In this document: one piece after another, positions 35,665 to 46,639 of the stretch | Layout of the letters: every line of letters begins with the position of its first letter | Position numbering within the stretch: the first letter of the stretch is position 1 | Source: Microbacterium sp. MM2322 | GTDB taxonomy: Bacteria; Actinomycetota; Actinomycetes; Actinomycetales; Microbacteriaceae | DNA: 64,000 nucleotides | Direction of reading: 5' to 3' | Assembly: GCF_964186585.1 (NCBI RefSeq) | Contig: NZ_OZ075067.1 | Location: 1,798,001-1,862,000 of the forward strand | Made by a program: the position numbers and the translations under genes | Notes under the pieces: generated by a model | The model's database searches: none | The model's input: only the letters and a program-made list of their open reading frames with translations | Told to the model about the DNA's origin: nothing

Positions 35665-36912
35665 TCAGTTGGGGACGACGGTCGGCGCGTATCCGGCGTC
35701 CTGCAGGATCGCCAGCACCTGAGCGCGGTGCTCCTCGCCGCGCGTTTCGACGCTGAGCTGCAGGATCACCTCGCTGATCTGCAGGCCCTGGCCGTGCCGG
35801 GTGTGCAGGACCTCGATGACGTTCGCACCCACGACCGAGAGCAACTCCGAGACGCGTGCCAGCTGGCCGGGTCGGTCTGGCAGTGGGATCTGCAGGGTCA
35901 TGTACCGGCCGGATGCCGCGAGCCCGTGCGCGACGACACGCTGCAGCAGCAGCGGGTCGATGTTGCCGCCCGACAGGATCGCCGCCGTCGGACCCGACGC
36001 GGAGATCTTCCCGGTGAGGATCGCGGCGACGCCGACAGCACCCGCCGGCTCGACGACCTGCTTGGCGCGTTCGATGAGCACGAGAATGGCGCGCGCGATG
36101 TCGTCGTCGCTGACGGTCACCACCTCGTCCACGAGGTCGCGGATGATGTCGAACGGGATCGTCCCGGGCCGCTTGACGGCGATGCCGTCGGCGATCGTGG
36201 GTGAGGTGTGCTCCGCGTCGAGGGGACGACCTGCAATGAGCGAACCGGGATAACCGGCCGAGTTCTCGGCTTGCACGCCGATGACGCGAACGGTGCGGCC
36301 CTCGGCCGCGGCGCGGGCCTTGACGGCCGCAGCGACACCGGCCGCCAGGCCTCCCCCGCCGATACCGACGACAACCGTCTCGAGTCCCGGGATCTCGTCC
36401 ATGAGCTCGAGGCCCAGCGTCCCCTGCCCGATGATGATGTCGTGGTTGTCGTACGGCGGGATGAACACGGCACCCGTCCGCTCGGCGAACTCCTGCGCCA
36501 GTCGGAGCGGCGTCTCGAAAGTCGCACCCTCGAGGATCACGTCGGCGCCGTAGCCGCGGGTGGCGAGGAGCTTCGGGACCGGCACACCGAGCGGCATGAA
36601 GATGGTCGCCGCGATGCCGAGTGTCTGGGCGCCGAGGGCGACTCCCTGCGCGTGGTTGCCCGCCGACGCGGCGACGACGCCGCGGGCACGCTCGTCGGCA
36701 GTGAGGCGGGACAGCCGGTAGGTGGCGCCGCGGATCTTGAACGATCCCGTGCGCTGCAGATTCTCGAGTTTCAGGTGCACGGGGGCGCCGAGGACGCCGG
36801 AGAGGAAGTCGGAATCCTCCACGGGAGTCCGCGACACCACTCCCGCGAGCTCGATCGCTGCGGCCTCGAAATCCGCCAGGGTCGGGGCGGCGAGCTTCGC
36901 CTGTTCGCTCAC
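35665..36912 (-). CDS. ilvA: Threonine ammonia-lyase IlvA
   Basis: IlvA deaminates threonine to 2-oxobutanoate, the first step toward isoleucine. The 415-residue protein has the PLP lysine in RTGSFKIRGA near residue 60, the glycine loop GIGGGGLAAG and a single C-terminal ACT-like domain (about 335-410, LQIPLPDRPGQLARVSELL). Its length matches the TdcB-like form with one ACT domain. GTG 36912 has an AGGAGG site and overlaps the upstream stop as GTGA. Confidence 0.95.
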   Translation of the reverse strand: MSEQAKLAAPTLADFEAAAIELAGVVSRTPVEDSDFLSGVLGAPVHLKLENLQRTGSFKIRGATYRLSRLTADERARGVVAASAGNHAQGVALGAQTLGIAATIFMPLGVPVPKLLATRGYGADVILEGATFETPLRLAQEFAERTGAVFIPPYDNHDIIIGQGTLGLELMDEIPGLETVVVGIGGGGLAAGVAAAVKARAAAEGRTVRVIGVQAENSAGYPGSLIAGRPLDAEHTSPTIADGIAVKRPGTIPFDIIRDLVDEVVTVSDDDIARAILVLIERAKQVVEPAGAVGVAAILTGKISASGPTAAILSGGNIDPLLLQRVVAHGLAASGRYMTLQIPLPDRPGQLARVSELLSVVGANVIEVLHTRHGQGLQISEVILQLSVETRGEEHRAQVLAILQDAGYAPTVVPN

Positions 36913-38093
36913 GCGGTCATCCTCCTGCTTCGTGGCACGGTGCTCCAGATCAGATCGTCGGGCCCGGGATTCACCGGGCGTTCCCACCCTCGGCGGGAGA
37001 GATAGAGCCAGACGACGTTGACGAACGCGGCCATCGGCACCGCGAACACGGCTCCGGCGATGCCGGCGATCATGGCGCCGCCCGCGACGGCGAGGACGAC
37101 AGCGAGCGGGTGGACCTTCACGGCGGCGCCCATGAGCAAGGGCTGCAGGATGTGCCCCTCGATCTGCTGGACGCCGAGAACGATGACGAGCATCCACAGG
37201 GCGATCCACGGCCCGTTGTAGACGAGCGCGAGGAAGACGGCGAGAGCCCCCGTGAGGACCGCACCCACGAACGGGATGAACGCGCCCAGGAAGACGAGCA
37301 CGCCGATGGGCGCCGCGAGAGGGACGCCGAGCAGCGCTGCGCCCACGCCGATCCCGACCGCATCGATCGTGGCGACCAGGAGCTGGGTCCGGGCGTACGT
37401 GATGACGGTCCGCCATCCCGCACGCCCGGCACCGTCGACCGCGGCACGCGCGCGCGTCGGGAACAGTCGGACGACCCAGCGCCAGATCCCGCCGCCGTCC
37501 GCGAGGACGCAGATCAGGATGAACAGCGTTAGCAGGATGCCGGTGGCCACATGTCCGAGCGTCGACCCGATCGCCATCGCCCCCGACCAGAGGAGCTGCG
37601 CCTGCTCCTGGATCAGTCCGAACGCCTGGCGGACGGCGTCGTCGATCTCGCGACCCGTGAGGTGCAGGGGCCCCTGGATGAGGTAGTCGCGGAACTCCCC
37701 GATTCCCGCGACCGTCCGGTCGCGGACGGATGCCGCGTCACGGGTGATCTGCCAAATGGCCACCCAGAGGAGGCCGCTGATCACCGCGACCGTCAGCAGC
37801 AGCGTGAGGATCAGCGACAACCAGCGAGGCAGCCGCCGCAGCAGCAGGGTGAACACCGGCCACACAAGGGCGGTGATCAGGATCGCCGCCAACAGCGGGA
37901 TGATGAGCAGCCGCAGTTGGATGACGATCCAGATGATCACCGCGATGGCCGCTGCGAGCACGAGGAAGCGCCAGGCGTAGGCGGTCGCGACCTTCAGTCC
38001 GCGAGGAACCGTGCCCGACACGTCGGTCGAGACTGTGCGGGCGCGAAGGGAGTCGAAGAAGCCGTTCCGGGGCTTGTCGTCGGCGGAGCTCAC
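36909..38093 (-). CDS. AI-2E family (PerM-like) membrane transporter
   Basis: The 394-residue protein has about eight helices in the PerM/AI-2E pattern: two near residues 40-85, one near 95, then a soluble stretch, and a C-terminal block with LGAFIPFVGAVLTG and LGVQQIEGHILQPLLMG, the most conserved motifs. Members export small molecules or act as antiporters; the substrate is unknown. It starts at GTG eight bases after the lemA stop. Confidence 0.9.
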   Translation of the reverse strand: MSSADDKPRNGFFDSLRARTVSTDVSGTVPRGLKVATAYAWRFLVLAAAIAVIIWIVIQLRLLIIPLLAAILITALVWPVFTLLLRRLPRWLSLILTLLLTVAVISGLLWVAIWQITRDAASVRDRTVAGIGEFRDYLIQGPLHLTGREIDDAVRQAFGLIQEQAQLLWSGAMAIGSTLGHVATGILLTLFILICVLADGGGIWRWVVRLFPTRARAAVDGAGRAGWRTVITYARTQLLVATIDAVGIGVGAALLGVPLAAPIGVLVFLGAFIPFVGAVLTGALAVFLALVYNGPWIALWMLVIVLGVQQIEGHILQPLLMGAAVKVHPLAVVLAVAGGAMIAGIAGAVFAVPMAAFVNVVWLYLSRRGWERPVNPGPDDLIWSTVPRSRRMTA

Positions 38094-38100
38094 TGGCCCA

Positions 38101-38667
38101 TCAGAACTGGATCCGCGGGGGCTCGGCGATCGCCGCGCCGTCCACGACCTCGAAGAACTCCCGCTCGCCGAAACCGAGACGACGGGCGAAGAGGTTGTTC
38201 GGGAACACCTTGATCTTCGTGTTCAGCTCGCGCACGCCGCCGTTGTAGAACCGGCGCGAAGCCTGGATCTTGTCCTCGGTGTCGACGACCGCCTGCTGCA
38301 GCTGGAGGAAGTTCTGACTCGCCTGCAGCTGGGGGTAGGCCTCAGCAACGGCGAACAGCGACTTCAGCGCTTGCTGCATATGCCCTTCGGCCACGCCTGC
38401 ATCGGCGGGGGTGGTCGCGGTGAGCGTCTCGGCCCGGGCGTGCGTGACGTTCTCGAAGACCGCCTTCTCGTGGGCGGCGTATCCCTTGACGGTCTCGATG
38501 AGGTTCGGCAGCAGATCGGCACGGCGCTTGAGTTGCACCGTGATGTCGCTCCACGCCTCATCCACCCTCACAGCCAGGGCGACAAGGGAGTTGTAAGTGG
38601 CCCAGAGGTAGACGCCGACGATGACGATGAGGGCGACGACCACGAGGACCGGGATGAGGTATTCCAT
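38101..38667 (-). CDS. lemA: LemA family protein
   Basis: The 188-residue protein has one N-terminal membrane helix (about 3-25), then YNSLVALAVRVDEAWSDITVQLKRRADLLPNLIETVKGYAAHE, the hallmark of LemA, and RRFYNGGVRELNTKIKVFPNNLFA near the end. The helical bundle faces the cytoplasm or outside depending on insertion. Function is poorly known. It is the first gene of an operon with the AI-2E transporter and ilvA. Confidence 0.93.
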   Translation of the reverse strand: MEYLIPVLVVVALIVIVGVYLWATYNSLVALAVRVDEAWSDITVQLKRRADLLPNLIETVKGYAAHEKAVFENVTHARAETLTATTPADAGVAEGHMQQALKSLFAVAEAYPQLQASQNFLQLQQAVVDTEDKIQASRRFYNGGVRELNTKIKVFPNNLFARRLGFGEREFFEVVDGAAIAEPPRIQF

Positions 38668-38766
38668 GAGTCTCCGATCGATAGCCTCCTCATCCTAACG
38701 ACGTGAACGGCGCGCGTGCGGACACTGCGCGCCTGTTCCCAGGCGTTGCACACGGCGACCGGCTTG

Positions 38767-38772
38767 TAGGGT
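38767..38772 (+). promoter_or_regulatory. -10 box of the membrane protein gene at 38780 (leaderless)
   Basis: TAGGGT ends seven bases before GTG 38780. TTGCAC at 38746-38751 could be a -35 with a short 15-base spacer. Confidence 0.55.
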
Positions 38773-38779
38773 CGGATCT

Positions 38780-39592
38780 GTGACGGGTCTGCGCACGCAT
38801 CGTTCCCTGCGCCTCGCCCTCGTCGCCATCGTGGTGGCCGTGGCGGCATCCGTCCTCATCGAGATGGCAGGCGCCGGCTGGGCGCTCTTGCCGTCCATCA
38901 GCGATTACTTCTACTCCCCCGCTCGCGGCGTCTTCGTCGGTGGCCTCACCGCGGCGGCGGTCGCCCTGCTCGCTCTGTCGGGACGCGACGCGGAGTCGAT
39001 CATGCTCGATGTCGCCGCCGTGTTCGCTCCGCTCATCGCCATCGTCCCGACCGGATTCCGGGGCACACCGGCCGTCCCCACGGACGTCCTCCCCACCGTC
39101 CGCAACGGGGTCGGCGTCTACATCGCAATGGTGTTCGCGCTCGTCCTGCTCGGCATCCTCCTTGCGGTCAGGGGCGAGATCGCGTGGAAGCGGGTCATGA
39201 TCGTCGGGAGTCTGGCGGGCGCTGTTGCGCTCACGCTCGGCTGCCTCGCCTACGCACCCGGCCTGTCCGAGGACTTCCCCTTCGCCGGAGGCGTCAATCT
39301 GCACCTTGTGGCGACGGTCTGCTTCTTCGCGATGTTCGCCGCGATACCGCTCGTGACCGTCTTCCGTCGCGCCGAACGCCCGCCCCGGCGCTATCGCGTC
39401 ATCTATCTCACGGTCGCGATCCTGATCGTGACGGCGCTCACCGTCGCGGTCGTCTCGGCTGTTGCGGATCCCGACACCGTCGGCGTCTTGATCGGCGAGT
39501 CGGTCGCTCTGGCGGCGTTCGCCGTGTTCTGGACGACCCAGACGGTGGAGCGGTGGCGCGAGTCCGACCCACCGAGCATCATCGCGGGCTGA
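38780..39592 (+). CDS. Polytopic membrane protein, unknown function
   Basis: The 270-residue protein has about seven hydrophobic segments and the motif SISDYFYSPARGVFVGGLTAAAVALLALSGRDAESIMLDVAAVFAPLIAIVPTGF. The sequence pattern loosely recalls DUF998 or similar integral proteins. I do not assign a function. Its stop lies two bases before the 3' end of the tRNA gene on the other strand. Confidence 0.75.
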   Translation: MTGLRTHRSLRLALVAIVVAVAASVLIEMAGAGWALLPSISDYFYSPARGVFVGGLTAAAVALLALSGRDAESIMLDVAAVFAPLIAIVPTGFRGTPAVPTDVLPTVRNGVGVYIAMVFALVLLGILLAVRGEIAWKRVMIVGSLAGAVALTLGCLAYAPGLSEDFPFAGGVNLHLVATVCFFAMFAAIPLVTVFRRAERPPRRYRVIYLTVAILIVTALTVAVVSAVADPDTVGVLIGESVALAAFAVFWTTQTVERWRESDPPSIIAG

Positions 39593-39594
39593 GG

Positions 39595-39670
39595 TGGTGC
39601 CCCCACTGGGACTCGAACCCAGACTGAAGCGATTTTAAGTCGCCTGCCTCTGCCATTGGGCTATGGGGGC
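39595..39670 (-). tRNA. tRNA with UAA anticodon (Leu), class I shape
   Basis: Read on the reverse strand, the acceptor GCCCCCA pairs with TGGGGGC, followed by discriminator A and an encoded CCA. The D arm holds A14 and G18G19. The anticodon stem GGCGA/TCGCT encloses the seven-base loop CTTAAAA with anticodon TAA at positions 34-36. The variable loop is only five bases (TCAGT). The T stem is CTGGG/CCCAG with loop TTCGAGT. The anticodon reads the leucine codon UUA, but leucine tRNAs normally have a long variable arm. Confidence 0.85.
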
Positions 39671-39700
39671 CCGTGCCAGGGTATCCCGGCAGGAACGCGA

Positions 39701-39738
39701 AACGACCCCCGGCCGGCTCACGCCGTACGGGGGTCGTT
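39701..39738. terminator. Terminator after ndh
   Basis: AACGACCCCCG (39701-39711) and CGGGGGTCGTT (39728-39738) form a perfect 11-base stem with a 16-base loop, followed by TTTCG when read from ndh. It lies between ndh and the tRNA, both on the reverse strand. Confidence 0.75.
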
Positions 39739-39749
39739 CGACACGACGA

Positions 39750-41156
39750 TCAGCTCGCGGCGACCTTACCGGTCTTCTCCGCGGCGACGGACTTGGGATC
39801 GATCGGCGGCGTCTCGGGAGCGGCCGGACGCGGGCGCGCGGCGAACTCCTCGAAGACGCGCCGCGGGTTCTGCAGCGTTTCGGTCGAGACGTTGTCGCGC
39901 CCGAGCCAGAAGTTCTGCCACCAGTCGCCCACGACGCGGAACTTGCGCTCGAACGTCGGCATCGCGAGACCGTGGTACCCGCGGTGCGCGATCCACGCGA
40001 CGAAGCCCTTGGGGGCGATCTTGCCGGACTGGAACACACCGTTGTAGAGACCGAGGCCCGCGACGGCGCCGAGGTTCTTGTGGAAGTACTCCTTGGGCTC
40101 CTCACCGCGCAGCACCGCCACGACGTTCTTGGCGAGCAGCTTGCCCTGGCGGACGGCGTGCTGAGCGTTGGGGACGCAGAACCCGCCGACACCGCCACCC
40201 GTCAGATCGGGAACAGCGGCGACGTCTCCGGCCGCCCAGGCGCCTTCGACGAACTCTTCAGGAGTTCCCACGCGCAGATCGGCGCGGGTCTGAATGCGCC
40301 CGCGCTCCTCGACGGGGAGGTCGCCGCCGCGGACGACGGTCGGGTTCGCCATGACACCCGCGGTCCAGATGATCAGGTCGGTCGGGATGACCACGCCCGT
40401 GGAGAGCTCGACGTTGCTGTCGACCGCACCCTTGACCTGGGTGTCGAGGTGCACGTTGGCACCGCGCTTGGCGAGGTCCTTCAGGACCCACTCGCTCGTC
40501 TTCAGGGACACCTCGGGCATGATGCGCCCCATCGCCTCGATGAGGTGGAAGTGGGTCTCCTCGAACGAGAGGTTCGGGTAGTTCTTCAGCAGCGCGCTGG
40601 CGAAGGCGCGCGTTTCTGCGAACACCTCGATGCCGGCGAATCCGCCACCGACGACCACGACGGTCAGCAGACGCTCGCGCTCGGGTCCGGGCGGCAGACT
40701 GGCGGCGCGGTCGAAGTTCGTGAGGATGCGGTCGCGGATGGCGACGGCCTCCTCGATCGTCTTCAGCCCGATCGCGTTCTCGGCGATGCCGGGGATCGGG
40801 AACGTGCGCGAGACGGCGCCGGCGGTGACGACGATCTGGTCGTACTGCTCCTGCCAGGGCTCGCCGACCTCGGGCGTCACCGTGGCGGTCTTGGTGGCGT
40901 GGTCGATTCCCGTGATCTTCGCGATCACGACGCGGGTGCGCTTCAGGTGACGACGGAGGCCGACCACGACGTGGCGGGCCTCGATCTCGCCGGCCGCGAC
41001 CTCGGGAAGGAACGGCTGGTACGTCATGTAGGGCAGCGGGTCGACGATCGTGACCTCGGCCTCACCCTTGCGCAGGTGCTTCTCGAGCTTCCACGCGGTG
41101 TAGAAACCTGCGTAGCCGCCTCCGACGACGAGGATCTTGGGCACAGTGGTAGTCAC
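39750..41156 (-). CDS. ndh: Type II NADH dehydrogenase (NDH-2)
   Basis: This single-chain flavoenzyme passes electrons from NADH to quinone without pumping protons. The 468-residue protein has an FAD motif GGGYAGFYTAWKL near the start, the NADH motif VVVVGGGFAGIEVFAE near residue 175, and the late FAD contact AWAAGDVAAVPD. A C-terminal membrane-binding segment includes FERKFRVVGDWWQNFWLGRD. GTG 41156 follows AAGGAG at 11 bases; it is a single-gene unit downstream of the subtilase gene. Confidence 0.93.
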   Translation of the reverse strand: MTTTVPKILVVGGGYAGFYTAWKLEKHLRKGEAEVTIVDPLPYMTYQPFLPEVAAGEIEARHVVVGLRRHLKRTRVVIAKITGIDHATKTATVTPEVGEPWQEQYDQIVVTAGAVSRTFPIPGIAENAIGLKTIEEAVAIRDRILTNFDRAASLPPGPERERLLTVVVVGGGFAGIEVFAETRAFASALLKNYPNLSFEETHFHLIEAMGRIMPEVSLKTSEWVLKDLAKRGANVHLDTQVKGAVDSNVELSTGVVIPTDLIIWTAGVMANPTVVRGGDLPVEERGRIQTRADLRVGTPEEFVEGAWAAGDVAAVPDLTGGGVGGFCVPNAQHAVRQGKLLAKNVVAVLRGEEPKEYFHKNLGAVAGLGLYNGVFQSGKIAPKGFVAWIAHRGYHGLAMPTFERKFRVVGDWWQNFWLGRDNVSTETLQNPRRVFEEFAARPRPAAPETPPIDPKSVAAEKTGKVAAS

Positions 41157-41176
41157 AGTCGGAAGAGCTCCTTGAT

Positions 41177-42460
41177 TCAACGGCTCGGCGGTCGCGGGGT
41201 GCGCGCCGATCGGATGCGCCGGGCAGCAGCGGTGACCCCGAGCACGACCAGTATAGTCCCCAGGCTGAGGACGACCAGCGGCACCGTGCCGTAGCGCAGC
41301 GAGTCGCTGCTCGGCAGCAAGGGCGAGACGGCACCTGTCGGAGGCTCGGCATCGGGAAGCGGCGCCACGGTGAACGGCGTAGGCGTGGGGCTGGGGGCCG
41401 GGGAGGACTCGGCGCGACGGTACAGCCGGATCCACTCGCGGAGGTCGTCGGCCGGGTTGCTCGAGACCGGAGGTACTGACGCTGTCACGGCTCGCGCGGC
41501 GTTGATGAGGCCGTATCCGTAGAGCGCACTGGGGACGGTCTTCGCGCGGTCCGACGGCGTCGCGGTCTTGACCAGCCGGTTGATCACGTTCCCGGCATCC
41601 AATTCGGGATGCGCCGAGCGGACGAGTGCGGCGACGCCCGCCACGATGGGTGCGGCTCCACTGGTGCCGTCCCAGATGACGAGGTCGCCGTTCGCCGACA
41701 CGCCCAGAAGCTGCTCACTCGGCGCGGAGATGCCGATCGTGATGCCCTGAGTGGAGGCCGTGCTGCTCGCCCGACCTTCCCGGTCGACACCGCCGACGGT
41801 GAGGACGCCGGGAATCGTCGCGGGAGCGCCGACTTCCTCGGTGCCGCTCTCGCGGTTGCCCGCGGCGACCACCACGACCACGTCGTGGTCGAAGGCGTAG
41901 AGGAAGGCGTCATCCCACGATCGATCCCAGTCGAGGGTGTTGGTCGTGAACGACAGGTTGATGACGTCGGCACCGTGGTCGACGGCCCAGCGGATCGCCT
42001 CAGCAACCTGATCGACGAAGGGCACGCTCGCGTTGGAGCCGAAACCGATCGAGAGCGAGAGCAGGTCGGCTTCGGGCGCGACGCCGATCATCCCCTTGTC
42101 GGCGGCGGTGCCCCGACCGGCGGCCAGCGAGGCCACCCAGCTGCCGTGGTTCCGGTCGTCGTCACCGACGGGCGTCCGCCCGTCGGCCTTTCCCACACCG
42201 GAGAAGTCGGCGCCGCCGACGACGGCCCCGTCGAGCTCCTTCGGACCGCGTCCGACACCGGTGTCGATGACCGCGATGGTCGTGCCCGCACCCTTGGTCG
42301 TCTTCCAGGCATCCGCGATGCCGTACTCCTTCAGCCAGTACTCCATGTTCCGCACCGGGTCGACCGGCGGCGGAGACGGGCTCGGCGACGGCGCGGCGGC
42401 GGTGAGGACGGCGGTGAGGGCGACGATCGTCGCCGCGAGAGCGACGCGGACAGCCCTCAT
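41177..42460 (-). CDS. Membrane-anchored S8 serine peptidase, mycosin-like
   Basis: The 427-residue subtilase has a signal peptide (MRAVRVALAATIVALTAVL), catalytic Asp in AVIDTGVGRG, His in DDRNHGSWVAS and Ser in GTSGAAPIVAG. A Pro/Ser-rich linker follows, with one C-terminal membrane helix and the basic tail RRIRSAR. This resembles mycosins of type VII secretion, but no ESX gene is nearby. ATG 42460 overlaps the DUF501 stop as ATGA. Confidence 0.92.
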   Translation of the reverse strand: MRAVRVALAATIVALTAVLTAAAPSPSPSPPPVDPVRNMEYWLKEYGIADAWKTTKGAGTTIAVIDTGVGRGPKELDGAVVGGADFSGVGKADGRTPVGDDDRNHGSWVASLAAGRGTAADKGMIGVAPEADLLSLSIGFGSNASVPFVDQVAEAIRWAVDHGADVINLSFTTNTLDWDRSWDDAFLYAFDHDVVVVVAAGNRESGTEEVGAPATIPGVLTVGGVDREGRASSTASTQGITIGISAPSEQLLGVSANGDLVIWDGTSGAAPIVAGVAALVRSAHPELDAGNVINRLVKTATPSDRAKTVPSALYGYGLINAARAVTASVPPVSSNPADDLREWIRLYRRAESSPAPSPTPTPFTVAPLPDAEPPTGAVSPLLPSSDSLRYGTVPLVVLSLGTILVVLGVTAAARRIRSARTPRPPSR

Positions 42461-42975
42461 CCGGTCGTCCTCGGCGTCGCGCACGTGCATCGCTGCGGCG
42501 ACCAGGATCCGCGCGCAAGGGCGAGGTCACCGATCGGGTTGACCCCCGGACCGGCCGCCAACGAGTGCGCGGCGAGGGCATGGAGGCACTTCACGCGGGT
42601 GGGCATGCCACCGGCCGAGACACCCGCGATCTCGGGAACCGATCCGTGCACATCACGGTCGGCGAGGTAGGCCGCGTGAGCCGCCGCGTACGAGCCGGCC
42701 AGCTCCTCATCGGCAGCCAGCTCGTCGTTGAGCTCACGCATGACCTGGGTGGCCTCGAGTGCCGACATCGCGGCGGTCGCACCGGGGTGAGTCAGGTAGT
42801 AGAACGTCGGGAACGGCGTGCCGTCGGGGAGGCGGGGCTCGGTGGCCACGACCGTCGGGTTGCCGCACACGCAGCGGGCGGCGATGCCGACGACGCCGCG
42901 CATGGGACGGCCGAGCTGCTCGCGCATGGTGTCGTGATCTGCGGCTGACGCGGGCGAGAGTGTCGGATGGGGCAC
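42457..42975 (-). CDS. DUF501 protein
   Basis: The 172-residue protein carries RCVCGNPTVVATEPRLPDGTPFPTFYYLTHP and the late region CLHALAAHSLAAGPGVNPIGDLAL of DUF501. The cysteine pattern (CVC, plus later C) may bind metal. It lies in the eno-ftsB-DUF501 order usual in actinobacteria. GTG 42975 is placed six bases after a TACCCT box. Function is unknown. Confidence 0.92.
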   Translation of the reverse strand: MPHPTLSPASAADHDTMREQLGRPMRGVVGIAARCVCGNPTVVATEPRLPDGTPFPTFYYLTHPGATAAMSALEATQVMRELNDELAADEELAGSYAAAHAAYLADRDVHGSVPEIAGVSAGGMPTRVKCLHALAAHSLAAGPGVNPIGDLALARGSWSPQRCTCATPRTTG

Positions 42976-42981
42976 CGCTCA

Positions 42982-42987
42982 AGGGTA
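42982..42987 (-). promoter_or_regulatory. -10 box of the DUF501 gene (leaderless)
   Basis: TACCCT on the reverse strand ends six bases before GTG 42975. Confidence 0.45.
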
Positions 42988-43014
42988 CCCGGCGGCGGCG
43001 ACGAGGGCTGGGCG

Positions 43015-43521
43015 TCAGCCCGGTGCGACGGTCTTGGCGAGACCGGCCTCGGTCACCGAACGGAGGAACTGCGTCATCCAATCGCGCTGCGTCTCCTGGA
43101 CGCTGCCGCTGACCGGACGCTGCCGCGGCTCGATGGCATCGGCGGGAAGGTCATCGGCGACGAGGTAGACGACCTCGCCCGGTCGCCGGTAGTAGAGCCG
43201 CTCACGGGCCTGCGCGACGATGTACGCCTCATCGCGCCAGCGCTCCCGCTCCGTCGTGAGCTCGGTGATCTCGTCCTCGGTCGCCTTCACGTCATGCTTC
43301 AACGCGGCGATCTGCTGTCGCTGATCGACGTAGGTGCCGATCGTCGGCACGAGGACCAACGCCGCCAGGATGACGAGTCCCAGCATGATCGCCATGAACC
43401 CCGACATCCGGATGCCGCCGACCCAGTCGCGGACGTCGACGCGGCGATCGGGCCGGGAGGCGGGCGCGGTGCGGTCCGACGTCCGGGAGACGCGAGAAGG
43501 GGGAGCCGATGGTCTGTCCAT
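43015..43521 (-). CDS. ftsB: Septum formation initiator, FtsB/DivIC family
   Basis: The 168-residue protein has a Pro/Arg-rich N-terminus, one membrane helix (about 42-63) and a coiled coil with KHDVKATEDEITELTTERERWRDEAYIVAQARERLYYRRPGEVVY, the pattern of FtsB. It links FtsL and FtsQ in the divisome. ATG 43521 has GGGGGAG close upstream. It follows eno by 46 bases. Confidence 0.92.
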   Translation of the reverse strand: MDRPSAPPSRVSRTSDRTAPASRPDRRVDVRDWVGGIRMSGFMAIMLGLVILAALVLVPTIGTYVDQRQQIAALKHDVKATEDEITELTTERERWRDEAYIVAQARERLYYRRPGEVVYLVADDLPADAIEPRQRPVSGSVQETQRDWMTQFLRSVTEAGLAKTVAPG

Positions 43522-43567
43522 GGCTCCCCCTCTCGTTAGATCGCTGTGCTGACGCGTTCTCGCTGTG

Positions 43568-45623
<2,056 letters not shown>

Positions 45624-45631
45624 GCGGCCAC

Positions 45632-46639
45632 TCAATCGCGCTGAGGTCCGGGCGTCAACGCCGCGTAGGCGTTCAGGAGTCCCGCGGCCGTGGCCGCGTC
45701 GTCGACCGTCACGGTGAGCGTGCGCCCGTCGCGACGTTGGACGCGCACGCCTTCGCCGGTCCGGAGCACGAGCCCTTTTCCCTGCGAGGACCAGCGGATG
45801 CCCCATCCCCCGAACTCCCCCATCGGCGAAACCTCCACGACCTCTGCGGCGGCGACGTCCGCGATGGGGACGTGGATGCGCGGCCACCCCACGGCCGACA
45901 CGGCGGTCAGCCCGTCGGGGTCGACCCGGATGTGGAAGCGGACAGTCGTCACGAGGATCATCACCAGCAGGACAACGACGCCGAGCGAGACCCACGAGGC
46001 TGCCGGGTCGGCGAGGAGGACGACGGGAACGCCGACGGCCACGCCCATCATCAGGGCGATCGACAGGACGACGATGCCGCCGCGAGCGAGGGAGACGCCC
46101 TGAAGCCAGACGACGCGCTCCCCCGGTCGCACGGGGACGTCGGCGGAGCTGCTCGACGCGGTGGGCTGCCACGGCACGTGCGGCTGCAGCATCCACCCCA
46201 CGATGCCGGCGGCGAGCGCGGGGAGGAGCACGCCCGGCAGAAGGAGCGGGGGCAGGGTGGCCGCGGCGTCCGTCCGGCCGAGCTGGATGCCGAGGGTCGC
46301 CACGCCGAGCCCGCCGATGAGGACGGCGACCGAGAGTGCGACGGCTCCGAGCGATCGGTACCCCGCACCGTAATCACCGCGGCGGAGGCCGCTGCGGCCC
46401 ATCGCGAAGATCGCTGCCGGGATGCCGAGGCCGATGAGGAGAGTCGTGAGCAGCATCGTCCACGCGGGGCCGACACCGTCGGGCGTTCCGTTCCACGCCC
46501 AGTGGGTCGCGATGGTCTCGGGGAGCTGCGGCAGGAGGATTCCCTGCACGATCAAGGACACGAGCGACACGATCGCCGGGAGCACCAACGCGACGAGGGT
46601 GAACCGGCGACGGACGAGGGTGGGGGTGTCAGTGATCAC
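45632..46639 (-). CDS. DUF1648-type membrane protein
   Basis: The 335-residue protein has DUF1648-like residues LPETIATHWAWNGTPDG near residue 45 with six or so helices (about 12-33, 70-90, 115-135, 145-165, 200-225, 235-260). A soluble C-terminal domain follows, with HIRVDPDGLTAVSAVGWPRIHVPIADVAAAEV. GTG 46639 has GGAGG and overlaps the GntR gene by 11 bases. The pairing recalls regulator-plus-DUF1648 loci of Firmicutes linked to antibiotic or toxin immunity, but function is not known. Confidence 0.82.
   Translation of the reverse strand: MITDTPTLVRRRFTLVALVLPAIVSLVSLIVQGILLPQLPETIATHWAWNGTPDGVGPAWTMLLTTLLIGLGIPAAIFAMGRSGLRRGDYGAGYRSLGAVALSVAVLIGGLGVATLGIQLGRTDAAATLPPLLLPGVLLPALAAGIVGWMLQPHVPWQPTASSSSADVPVRPGERVVWLQGVSLARGGIVVLSIALMMGVAVGVPVVLLADPAASWVSLGVVVLLVMILVTTVRFHIRVDPDGLTAVSAVGWPRIHVPIADVAAAEVVEVSPMGEFGGWGIRWSSQGKGLVLRTGEGVRVQRRDGRTLTVTVDDAATAAGLLNAYAALTPGPQRD

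Noticed and set aside
41177..42975. Type VII secretion locus
   Set aside because: The mycosin-like peptidase is alone; no EccC, EsxA/B or PE/PPE-like gene is present.
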